This document shows positions 1 through 6,629 of a stretch of 43,651 nt of DNA, piece after piece. How positions within the stretch are numbered: position 1 is the first letter of the stretch; every line of letters starts with the position of its first letter. Under the pieces are notes generated by a model, which was not told the DNA's origin, made no database searches, and worked only from the letters and a program-made list of their open reading frames with translations. The translations under genes and the position numbers were made by a program. The stretch is from an uncultured Lachnospiraceae bacterium (lineage in GTDB: Bacteria; Bacillota; Clostridia; Lachnospirales; Lachnospiraceae): positions 12,801-56,451 of the forward strand of contig CAJUKV010000024.1 in assembly GCA_910587305.1 (NCBI GenBank). Direction: 5' to 3'.

Positions 1-334
1 TAAGGCGTCAAAAGACGCCGCCTGAGAAAATCTAAGTTTCGTCTTAAAGAATCGCAAAGCGATTCTATCGAAATAATTTATGTATTGCTAATGCCGTAAG
101 GCGGCAAGTCGTAAATGTAAAGAAGACGAAAAGATTTTCTAAGGCGTCAAAAGACGCCGCCTGAGAAAATCTAAGTTTCGTCTTAAAGAATCGCGAAGCG
201 ATTCTATCGAAATAATTTATGTATTGCTGATGCCGTAAGGCGGCATGTCGGAAATGTAAAGAAGACGAAAAGACTTTCTAAGGCGTCAAAAGACGCCGCC
301 TGAGAAAATCTAAGTTTTGTCTTAAAGAATCGCA
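1..334. repeat. Tandem array of a 139-bp structured repeat (2.4 copies)
   Basis: Unit starts fall at 1, 140 and 279, so the period is exactly 139 bp; the third copy is cut at about 334, just before the ribosome binding site of the next gene. Each unit folds: AAGACGAAA (123-131) pairs with TTTCGTCTT (176-184), AGATTTTCT (132-140) with AGAAAATCT (164-172), and GGCGTC with GACGCC at the tip. Smaller hairpins AGAATCGC/GCGATTCT and TGCCG/CGGCA follow. Related copies lie at 10841 and 26449. The function is unknown; position after or between genes suggests an RNA-level or REP-like role. No spacers of unique sequence separate the copies, so this is not a CRISPR. Confidence 0.9.
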
Positions 335-353
335 ATGATGCAGAGGTGTAAAT

Positions 354-2171
354 ATGCAGTCGGCTATTGAATTGAGAAATAAATTAAAGAGTATTGACCA
401 TCGGGGATATCCGGCCTATAAGGAGTTGCGGGGGCAGTATGATTTCAAGGATTATATGCTTTCTATTGACCATGTGCAGGGGGACCCCTTTGCGGCGCCC
501 TCAAGGCTTTCCGTGTGGGTGAAGGGAGAAAAGGCAGGATTCCCCTCCGATTTTTATGATACTCATGCGAAAAGAGTGACTTTACAGGATCATCTCACCA
601 GATTGTTTGGAAGGGAGGTCAGCGGCGGAAGCTTTCAGGCAAAAGGTTCCGGAAAAAGCGGCCTGCTTTCCGTTTCAAGATGTGGGCAGCAGGTGCTTGA
701 GAGAACGGCTCTTAAGGTAAATGTGGGCAGCATCGGATCAAGTAGTCCGGCCCAGGGCCGCGTTGCCCGGAATGGTACTTCGCTAAGCGATATTGACGGG
801 AGTAACGCGATACAGGGGAATGCAGCAAAAGGAAAGGCCATAGGCGGCGATATTACCCTGCGGTTTGAAGCGGGGTTCCCGGCAAACGGCAGGACCATCA
901 ACGCCAGAGAGTTGGAGAAAATGTTGTTTGACATCCTGCCTGAATGTGTCAGAAAAAGCCTGTATTATGCCAGAATCGATAAAACGAAGTTAAAGCAGGC
1001 TATCTGCCTTTGCGAGGATCAGGAATTTATCAGGGAAAAGCTTCCGGAGCTTTCTCTGTGCGCTTTTGTGGCGGACGGTTCCATTCTTCCAAGGGAGAGC
1101 GGCGTTTCCGAAAAGCCAATGAAAGGAGCGGTGCCCTTTAGAACGCCGGACTCTCTTAAAGTTACCTTAAAGCTGCCTAACAGGGGAGAGGTAAGCGGAA
1201 TGGGAATTAAAAAAGGGGTTACTTTATTTGTGGGCGGCGGCTATCACGGGAAGTCCACTATTTTGCAGGCACTCCAAAACGGGGTGTACAACCATATTTC
1301 CGGCGATGGCAGAGAGCTTGTGATTACAGATCGGACGGCGGTAAAGCTAAGGGCCGAGGACGGCAGAAGTATTGCCAATGTGGACATTTCCCCTTTTATC
1401 CGAAACCTTCCCAGCAAAAGGGATACGGCTCATTTTTCCACAGAGGACGCCAGCGGCAGCACTTCCCAGGCGGCAAATCTGATGGAAGGGGTGGAGGCGG
1501 GCAGCAGCCTGTTTTTGATCGACGAGGATACCTCCGCCACCAACTTTATGATTCGCGATCAGCTCATGCAGGAGGTTATCTCGGCAGGGGAGGAGCCGAT
1601 CACCCCTTTTATCTGCCGTGTGAACAGCTTATACAGGGATCTGGATATTTCTTCTATTATTGTGGCGGGAAGCTCGGGGTCATATTTCCACGTGGCGGAT
1701 ACCGTAATACAGATGAAAGAATATGTTCCCTATGACATCACGGAAAAGGCCAAAAAGGCCGCCAAGGGTTACCCGGCCATGAGCGGGGATGAGGATAAGT
1801 TCCCCCCTTACCTTGACCAAAGGTGCCCTAAGCCGGATATGGGACTTAAGAAGGACGACCGCATTAAAATAAAAACAATGGGTACCAGCGAACTGATGCT
1901 TTCCAGGGAAAATGTGGAGCTTCGCTATTTGGAGCAGTTAAAGGATCAGGAGCAGACGGCGGCCCTTGCGTGGATTCTAAAATTTGCCCAGCTGAAAATG
2001 ATGGACGGAAAAAAGAACTTAATGCAAATCAGCGAGCTTTTGGAAAAACAGATTGATAAAAACGGCCTTGAAAGCCTGTTTGAGCGGGGCGACATATCTT
2101 CCTCGCTGGCAAGACCCAGAAAGCAGGAGATATTGGCCTGCATAAACCGGTACCGAAGACTTCAATTTTAG
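354..2171 (+). CDS. ABC-class ATPase domain protein (PF09818-like)
   Basis: A 605-residue cytoplasmic protein matching the predicted ABC-class ATPase family by overall pattern and length. A P-loop variant GGGYHGKST is at about residues 294-302, and a Walker B-like stretch LFLIDEDTSATNF is near 385-397. Before it comes a Ser/Gln-rich segment (SGSTSQAA) where an ABC signature would sit. There are no membrane segments, so it is not a transporter by itself. The AGAGGTG ribosome binding site precedes the ATG at 354, directly after the tandem repeat. The substrate and pathway of this family are not established. It stands alone, with a hairpin downstream at 2272. Confidence 0.8.
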   Translation: MQSAIELRNKLKSIDHRGYPAYKELRGQYDFKDYMLSIDHVQGDPFAAPSRLSVWVKGEKAGFPSDFYDTHAKRVTLQDHLTRLFGREVSGGSFQAKGSGKSGLLSVSRCGQQVLERTALKVNVGSIGSSSPAQGRVARNGTSLSDIDGSNAIQGNAAKGKAIGGDITLRFEAGFPANGRTINARELEKMLFDILPECVRKSLYYARIDKTKLKQAICLCEDQEFIREKLPELSLCAFVADGSILPRESGVSEKPMKGAVPFRTPDSLKVTLKLPNRGEVSGMGIKKGVTLFVGGGYHGKSTILQALQNGVYNHISGDGRELVITDRTAVKLRAEDGRSIANVDISPFIRNLPSKRDTAHFSTEDASGSTSQAANLMEGVEAGSSLFLIDEDTSATNFMIRDQLMQEVISAGEEPITPFICRVNSLYRDLDISSIIVAGSSGSYFHVADTVIQMKEYVPYDITEKAKKAAKGYPAMSGDEDKFPPYLDQRCPKPDMGLKKDDRIKIKTMGTSELMLSRENVELRYLEQLKDQEQTAALAWILKFAQLKMMDGKKNLMQISELLEKQIDKNGLESLFERGDISSSLARPRKQEILACINRYRRLQF

Positions 2172-2271
2172 ATATTGAGTACTTATTTTAACCAGGCGGC
2201 TGAGAAGCAGATATTTGTTGAATGTCGCGAGGGTCACTTACCTTGCTGCTCTGCAGCGTTATAAAATGAAA

Positions 2272-2296
2272 GCCCCGTTGCTTGCAGCGGGGTTAT
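2272..2296 (+). terminator. Possible terminator after the ABC-class ATPase
   Basis: CCCCG and CGGGG pair with an inner TGC/GCA and a short loop, followed by TTATT. The T tract is weak, so termination may be partial. Confidence 0.45.
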
Positions 2297-2337
2297 TGAC
2301 TTTGGGGCAGTTACAGATTTGCGCGATAAATGACGTA

Positions 2338-2366
2338 TTGTGAAATAGTCACCCTCTTGGTACAAT
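2338..2366 (+). promoter_or_regulatory. Promoter of the 26-aa peptide gene
   Basis: TTGTGA (2338-2343), 17-nt spacer, TACAAT (2361-2366). The predicted start lies about 56 nt upstream of the small ORF at 2429. Confidence 0.55.
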
Positions 2367-2428
2367 AATAATAACCTTTAGTTCGCGCGGACAGGCTTAA
2401 ATACCTTTGAACAGAAAGGAGAACATAA

Positions 2429-2509
2429 ATGGATAGTGGGCAAATATTACAGATAATGCAGGTAATGATATCGCTGCTAACATTATTGACACTTAGCACA
2501 AAAATGTAA
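2429..2509 (+). CDS. 26-aa hydrophobic peptide, possible holin-like/type I toxin
   Basis: The ATG at 2429 has a strong AAAGGAG ribosome binding site 8 nt upstream and encodes 26 residues: a short polar start (MDSGQILQIMQ) followed by one hydrophobic helix (VMISLLTLLTLSTKM). It has its own sigma-70-type promoter and a strong hairpin terminator at 2611-2650. This layout and composition resemble the very short holin-like toxin peptides of Firmicutes (PF16935 type) and type I toxins such as TxpA or BsrG. I could not find a convincing antisense RNA promoter on the opposite strand; a TACAAT at 2565-2570 (minus) lacks a good -35. The toxin call is an inference; the expression signals are directly visible. 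Confidence 0.45.
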   Translation: MDSGQILQIMQVMISLLTLLTLSTKM

Positions 2510-2610
2510 AATGCCTGCAAAGAATTTGGATTGACAAATAAGACGATTGGCCTAAAGCTAAAATATTGTAGATAACAGCAGAATATTTCTATCAGATAAT
2601 AGCCACATAT

Positions 2611-2652
2611 AAATAGCGGAAGTCCCACAAAAACAAGGCTTCCGCTATTTTA
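2611..2652. terminator. Bidirectional terminator between peptide gene and tRNA
   Basis: A perfect 12-bp stem pairs AAATAGCGGAAG (2611-2622) with CTTCCGCTATTT (2639-2650). T-rich on one side and A-rich on the other, so it can end the peptide transcript on the plus strand and the tRNA transcript on the minus strand. Confidence 0.75.
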
Positions 2653-2657
2653 AACAA

Positions 2658-2728
2658 AGCAGATGACGGGAATCGAACCCGCCTCCTCAGCTTGGGAAGC
2701 TGATATTCTACCGATGAACTACATCTGC
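2658..2728 (-). tRNA. tRNA-Gly (anticodon CCC)
   Basis: Read on the minus strand, the acceptor stem GCAGATG (from 2728) pairs with CATCTGC (to 2659), with discriminator T. The anticodon arm TCAGC-TTCCCAA-GCTGA places CCC at positions 34-36. The T arm carries CGGGT-TCGATTC-CCGTC, and the D arm is GTTC/GAAT. The length of 71 nt fits bacterial glycine tRNAs. No CCA is encoded. Its promoter is directly upstream (2737-2765) and its terminator is the hairpin at 2611-2650. Confidence 0.93.
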
Positions 2729-2736
2729 ATGAATCT

Positions 2737-2765
2737 AGTGTATCATAAATTATAATTTTCTTCAA
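2737..2765 (-). promoter_or_regulatory. tRNA-Gly promoter
   Basis: On the minus strand TTGAAG (2765-2760), an exact 17-nt spacer and TACACT (2742-2737) lie about 9 nt before the mature tRNA 5' end. Confidence 0.7.
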
Positions 2766-2854
2766 GAAAAAATGTAAAAGATTTCTGAATAATTGGAATA
2801 ATTGTTACTTTTCACGGCCCGAGAGCTACTCATAGAGATGACCTGTGTTTTATA

Positions 2855-3167
2855 CTAAGCTAATTTTTGTAGCTTTTTACTATATTCTGCAACAACCTTT
2901 TTAAGAATAGATATTTCCTGCCTCATGGATTCGTATGTCTCAATATTATCCTTATACCGGGTCATAGGTTTATGTATAACAGGCTTCTATGGTGTTTAAT
3001 CGTGGTAAAACCATGGTTTCCTGTGTCAACTCAATTTTTTTAACTCTAATCTTAATATCCTTCGCTTCATTTTTCAAATCTTTTATTTCGACTTTCATAT
3101 CCTGAATATCATCTTTAATAGGAACGAGCATGTTTGATATTGCGAGTAATAATTCGTTATCTGTCAT
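2855..3167 (-). pseudogene. Small coiled-coil protein broken by a 1-nt frameshift
   Basis: A good AGGAGG site precedes the ATG at 3167. The first frame gives 65 residues, mostly charged heptads (DDIQDMKVEIKDLKNE), ending CYT-stop at 2970. One base later a second frame continues with RYKDNIETYESMRQEISIL and KKVVAEYSKKLQKLA to a stop at 2855-2857. The join resembles the usual continuation of this kind of small coiled-coil protein. A single extra T after the CYT codons explains the break. It is probably a decayed gene of about 103 codons; programmed shifting or a sequencing error cannot be excluded. Function is unknown. It neighbours the insertion sequences. Confidence 0.6.
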
Positions 3168-3394
3168 ATTATCCTCCTGTTTCCGATAGGCTGTTAATAT
3201 GTTATGATTAATGTATGACTGTAGTATATTATAAATCAGGTGTAAAGTCTTTTCGTTTGTATTTCAGTGATTTCGGCAGAAGGTGGCGGGCTGACCTTAT
3301 GTTAAATGATACAGGAGTGAGGGGCGATCTTTGCGACAGCAAAACTCGAAATATCGCCCCGAATGTTACTATGAGCGGCCCTCAGGCCGTGAAT

Positions 3395-3588
3395 CAATGT
3401 CATTAAGATTAGCGCCAAAACCAGCCGGGAGGAAAATAAAATTCTCAAGGAGCCCCTTAAAAAGCGTCGGCACTTGGTGAGGTCCTTCACGAACCTAGTG
3501 TCCGCTACGCTTTTTACGGAGCGAGAGCGCGGCGACGGAGAATTTTATTTTCCTCCCGGCGTCCGCAGCCGTTAACTTAATGACATTG
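3395..3588. mobile_element. 194-bp MITE with IS4-type ends
   Basis: It begins CAATGTCATTAAG and ends with the inverse CTTAATGACATTG, the same ends as the neighbouring IS at 3598-5314. GCCGTGAAT flanks both sides (3386-3394 and 3589-3597), a 9-bp target duplication. Inside is a perfect long inverted repeat, GCCGGGAGGAAAATAAAAT.. against its complement near 3538-3560, and a nested AAAAAGCGT/ACGCTTTTT pair, so the element would fold into one long hairpin. It has no coding capacity and is presumably mobilised in trans by the related transposase. Confidence 0.85.
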
Positions 3589-3597
3589 GCCGTGAAT
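3589..3597. repeat. Shared 9-bp target-site duplication GCCGTGAAT
   Basis: The same 9 bases occur at 3386-3394, 3589-3597 and 5315-5323. The middle copy is both the right duplication of the MITE and the left duplication of the full IS. Confidence 0.9.
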
Positions 3598-3797
3598 CAA
3601 TGTCATTAAGTTTAGAAGGTTTTAATAGAGTCTGTTTGTCGCAAATTTATCATGAGCTGGGATAATGGGGAAATTGGGTCAGCAATTCCAAAATTTTATA
3701 ATCAGATATAGAATGAAATGAGAAATTTTGAGTATGACAAACAGACAGACTGCACATCTGTCTGAAAAGATGTTATACTGTTAGAGGCAGCTGCGCC

Positions 3798-5122
3798 TTA
3801 CACGAAACGGTAGGCGAAGCTGGCGGGAGCTTGGAACCTTAACTGGCGGGTATAGGTTCTGCCCGGCCTGATTGGCAGTATATATTGGCCAATCAGGCCT
3901 TCTACACTTCCGGGGGCTGCATGGTCCGAAAGGAAAGAAAAGCATATTTTAATTGCCATTGACAGATTCACCTGGTATTCCCATTTGTCCGTTTTTTTTT
4001 GTGTGGGGACCTGGATTATTATAATGGTGCAGAAATTATAAAGTATCATCCGGCAGAGGATTTCAAATTCAATATATTCCGGGGATTTGGAGTGGAAATT
4101 TGTGGTCCCGATAGTATGCTTGAGGTCGCGGAAGGAGGTTTCAATGCCCCAGCGCATCTGGTAAATAAGGCTGATCAGTTCCATGGGGAAGGTATCCTCA
4201 GGGAGGTTGGTGATGATGTTTTCGTATGAGCCTTCCGCAATCGGGAAGCGGACTACCCGAAGCCGCATAGGGTATTCGGGGGAACTGTCGGTGATAAAGT
4301 CAAAGGGGACTGCTTTGCATATGAAGCGGTAGAGGCAGGCCAGTTCAGGATGGAGCCTTTTTTTCTTTGCATTTGACCTGGTGAGAATGACATCAGTCCA
4401 CTTGTCAAGCCGGTCAGGCAGGCTGCCGGCCCCAAGGAGGCGCATTGTGTTGAGGTTCTTGGCGCGTATGGCAAAGTAAAAGCCTTTTCAAGTGCATGTG
4501 CGAAAACGTTGTAGCTGGCGAATCCCCTGTCGGCAACAAATATGGGGGAGGAGTCGGAAGGGAAGCGTTCAATGAGCTGGCAGAGGGCGGCGAATTCATT
4601 TTTCAGCCTTCCCGGCTGGAGGGCCACATCCAGGTATCTTTTAGAAACCAGGTCAAACAAAGAGATGGAATGGAGGGAGTTAAACCCCTTTTTAGACCTG
4701 CCGCTGGCAGGATGGAAGGTGGAGGGGTCATCAGGGTTACGGGGGATATTAAATTCACAGCCATCAACAGCGATGAGGGAATACTTTCCCAAAAACATTT
4801 TCAAAGGGAAGCGGGAATTGAACTGTTTTAAGATGTGGCAGAAAGCCTGCGCAAGAAGCTTTGCACGCTGCTGGACGAAGGCGGAGGCTGTTGGGGCCTC
4901 ATCGGGGTTGAAGTAAAAATATTTCAAAAGTTCATGGCTTAAGCAGCCGCTTTCCATGCAGATACAGAAACGGATCATCCGGACGAAGTCGAGTTTGCGT
5001 TTGCGGGTGAAGTCCTTGGCAGGATTTTTAACAAAGGGGACAGGATTTAGGGCCATGGCGTCCACGATTTTCCATAGGGCTGATTTGACTAAGTGTGGGA
5101 AAGGCATTTGTGGGAATGACAT
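3798..5122 (-). pseudogene. IS4-family DDE transposase, frameshifted
   Basis: Two overlapping frames together make a transposase of about 440 residues. The first (from ATG 5122, site AAGGAGG) contains VDGCEF and VADRGFASYN, the two DDE aspartate contexts. The second (in frame to 3798) contains YQMRWGIETSFRDLK, an exact Y-x2-R-x3-E-x6-K signature of the IS4 family with the catalytic glutamate. The frames join near 4483, where GAA AAG GCT must be read -1 (AAG then GGC) to yield the continuous GFYFAIRAKNLNTMRLL. A lost G explains this. The A-AAG tetramer can also support -1 slippage, but I consider mutation likelier. The element is probably not autonomous now. Confidence 0.85.
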
Positions 5123-5175
5123 ATGTATACCTCCTTGAAATTGGAATAAAATAATGGTTTAGAACCAATTTCAAG

Positions 5176-5211
5176 GGCCGTTTTCGCTGATAATAATCAG
5201 CGAAAACGGCC
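5176..5211 (-). other. 16-bp perfect hairpin in transposase leader
   Basis: GGCCGTTTTCGCTGAT and its exact complement enclose a 4-nt loop (AATA). It lies inside the IS, upstream of the transposase start on the minus strand. Such leaders in insertion sequences can block read-through translation from outside promoters; that role is inferred here. Confidence 0.6.
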
Positions 5212-5368
5212 GCACATTTCAGGCTCTGTGTCAACCCCTTTTCTGAAATTTATTGATAAATTTGAGTTAGACCATAGGATGAGTTTTTTCAATCAGCTTA
5301 ACTTAATGACATTGGCCGTGAATAGTAACTAAAAATGTATTGCGAAAATGCATTACAATAATGGAATG

Positions 5369-5396
5369 TTGACATGGTGTCCGCTTTTGCTATAAT
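5369..5396 (+). promoter_or_regulatory. Strong sigma-70/SigA promoter
   Basis: TTGACA (5369-5374), 16-nt spacer, TATAAT (5391-5396). Both hexamers are consensus. It drives the 82-aa gene and probably the nitroreductase. Confidence 0.8.
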
Positions 5397-5458
5397 GGAG
5401 GCAGGAAAGGGAAACTTAGAAGACGAAAAGCACTGTAAAATAGTAACGAGGAGAGAAC

Positions 5459-5707
5459 ATGAAAGACGCATTCAATATGTCCGTATCACCGGTATTTCAA
5501 AAAGATGGAAAAAACTATGCATTCGTAACTTTTGATGACGGCGTACGGAATGCGGAGGGTAAAATCCCGGAATGCACTATTTTATCAAGCAATGGTTTTT
5601 CTAAGGAAGAGATTGTGCAATTAGAGGACTATATGAAAAGGGAGCTTACCAGCTTAAAGAAAATGGCTTCCAGCGTCAACGTATGGAGCGCCCTTATGAA
5701 GGATTAA
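5459..5707 (+). CDS. Small hypothetical protein (82 aa)
   Basis: I do not recognise this family. It encodes 82 residues with a clear GAGGAG ribosome binding site and a consensus promoter about 60 nt upstream. The N-terminal half looks like a short beta structure (SVSPVFQKDGKNYAFVTFDD) and the C-terminal half is helical (KEEIVQLEDYMKRELTSLKK). There are no cysteines besides one, no signal peptide and no membrane segment, so it is likely cytoplasmic. The nitroreductase starts 92 nt downstream with a repeat element between them. Confidence 0.7.
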   Translation: MKDAFNMSVSPVFQKDGKNYAFVTFDDGVRNAEGKIPECTILSSNGFSKEEIVQLEDYMKRELTSLKKMASSVNVWSALMKD

Positions 5708-5741
5708 AAGGATACCGGTACAAAGAAACTTGAGAGAGTCA

Positions 5742-5792
5742 AAACTATTTATTAAGGCAGTATCGCAAGCATAGCTTGCACAATGCAGGAGG
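5742..5792 (+). repeat. 5'-leader repeat (partial copy) supplying the ribosome binding site
   Basis: AACTATTTATT is followed by GGCAGTATCGCAAGCATAGC and ends ATGCAGGAGG. It matches the second half of the repeat at 12405 and 29238. The final GGAGG is the Shine-Dalgarno, 7 nt before the start codon at 5800. Confidence 0.7.
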
Positions 5793-5799
5793 TAGAAGA

Positions 5800-6330
5800 A
5801 TGGGAAATGTAATTGAGGCGGTAAAAACACGCAGTTCAACCAGAGGCTATACCACGGAACCTTTGACGCAGACAGAGCTTGACAGCCTGATTCAGGCCGG
5901 ACTGCAGGCGCCTACGGCGGCCAATAAGCAGGAGATTCACTTTACGGTTTTGAAGGGGGAACACCCGATTTTAAAGGAGATTGAGGAGGAAAAGAACCGT
6001 CTTCGCGGTTTGAAGGAGCAGGCGCATAATTTTTACTATGAGGCTCCCACGGTGATTATATTGAGCGCCGACAAGGATTACAAATGGAGTCCTTTGGACG
6101 CAGGCATTGCAGTGGAAAATATGGCTCTTGTGGCGGAGGAGCTTGGCCTTGGCAATTTGATTATCGGCTGTATTTATGACGCCCTTCGGGGAGAAAAAAG
6201 GGAATATTTTTCAAAAGCCTTGAAATTCCCGGCTGGTTATGAGTATGAGATTGCATTAGCAGTGGGCCATAAGGCGGTGGAGAAGGCGCCCCATACTTAT
6301 GATGCCGACGCTCAGGTTACTTATTTATAA
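5800..6330 (+). CDS. Nitroreductase family protein
   Basis: A 176-residue FMN-dependent nitroreductase fold (PF00881). The N-terminus RSSTRGYTTEPLTQTELDSL and the APTAANKQ loop match the FMN-binding start of the family. The central GIAVENMALVAEELGLGN helix and the VGHKAVEKAP tail are also typical. The enzyme would reduce nitro or quinone compounds with NAD(P)H in the cytoplasm; the physiological substrate is unknown. The start is chosen at 5800 because GGAGG sits 7 nt upstream. An in-frame ATG at 5776 lies inside the repeat hairpin and lacks a site. It may share the promoter at 5369. Confidence 0.88.
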   Translation: MGNVIEAVKTRSSTRGYTTEPLTQTELDSLIQAGLQAPTAANKQEIHFTVLKGEHPILKEIEEEKNRLRGLKEQAHNFYYEAPTVIILSADKDYKWSPLDAGIAVENMALVAEELGLGNLIIGCIYDALRGEKREYFSKALKFPAGYEYEIALAVGHKAVEKAPHTYDADAQVTYL

Positions 6331-6629
6331 AATAAAGGATAAAGTACAGGTGCCCTGCAAAGTCAAGCTGCGCCTGATATTAGGTGTTACCATATAAATA
6401 AGGATAGTTGATAGCAGGCTGTTTTGTTTATTCCTGCGAGCAATGAGTGGGGCGGATGCGTCCGGGGCTAAAGAGCCCGTATCCATCTTGTCGAATGCTG
6501 CGAGAGTCATTTGCCCCGCAGTTTAGCTGCGTTGTAAGATTTGATGCCCCGTCAGTTTGTTGCATGTTTTTTTGTCTTCCGCGGGTAACAAGCCAGGCGG
6601 TAAAGATAATTAGAATAGGTAATAAGAAA
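6331..6629. other. Intergenic region before the helicase
   Basis: About 300 bases hold no convincing gene. The reading frame of the helicase is open back to 6447, but that extension (Cys/Arg-rich, no ribosome binding site) does not resemble the family. I see no consensus promoter or terminator. Confidence 0.5.

Larger units (their letters stand above)
3598..5314 (-). mobile_element. IS4-family insertion sequence, 1717 bp
   Basis: The left end CAATGTCATTAAGTTTAG and right end (inverse of TTAACTTAATGACATTG) form terminal inverted repeats of about 16 bp, bounded by GCCGTGAAT duplications (9 bp, within the IS4-family range). One transposase gene on the minus strand fills 3798-5122. A CAGACAG/CTGTCTG hairpin at 3742-3764 with T-rich minus-strand sequence may terminate it. 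A single end with the same sequence (CAATGTCATTAAGTTA) recurs at about 26765, so related copies are or were present elsewhere. Confidence 0.88.

Noticed and set aside
1..334. Tandem repeats considered as a CRISPR array
   Set aside because: The 139-bp units abut without variable spacers and no cas genes are nearby.
2376..2381. CTTTAG word upstream of the small peptide as a sixth regulon site
   Set aside because: The position 11 bp later is not CTTTAG-like and no -10 follows at the required distance. The CTTTAG at 28821 fails likewise.
2311..2628. Minus-strand 105-codon frame opposite the small peptide
   Set aside because: It overlaps a promoter and a terminator, and its composition reflects AT-rich antisense sequence only.
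3215..3406. Plus-strand 63-codon frame before the MITE
   Set aside because: It lacks a ribosome binding site, runs into the MITE end and has no recognisable features.
4496..4916. Plus-strand frames inside the IS
   Set aside because: They are antisense to the conserved DDE transposase residues and have no independent signals.
6447..6629. N-terminal extension of the helicase frame
   Set aside because: The 61 extra residues (Cys, Arg and Ser rich) do not fit the family and have no ribosome binding site; MKDFLQLFDK at 6630 does.
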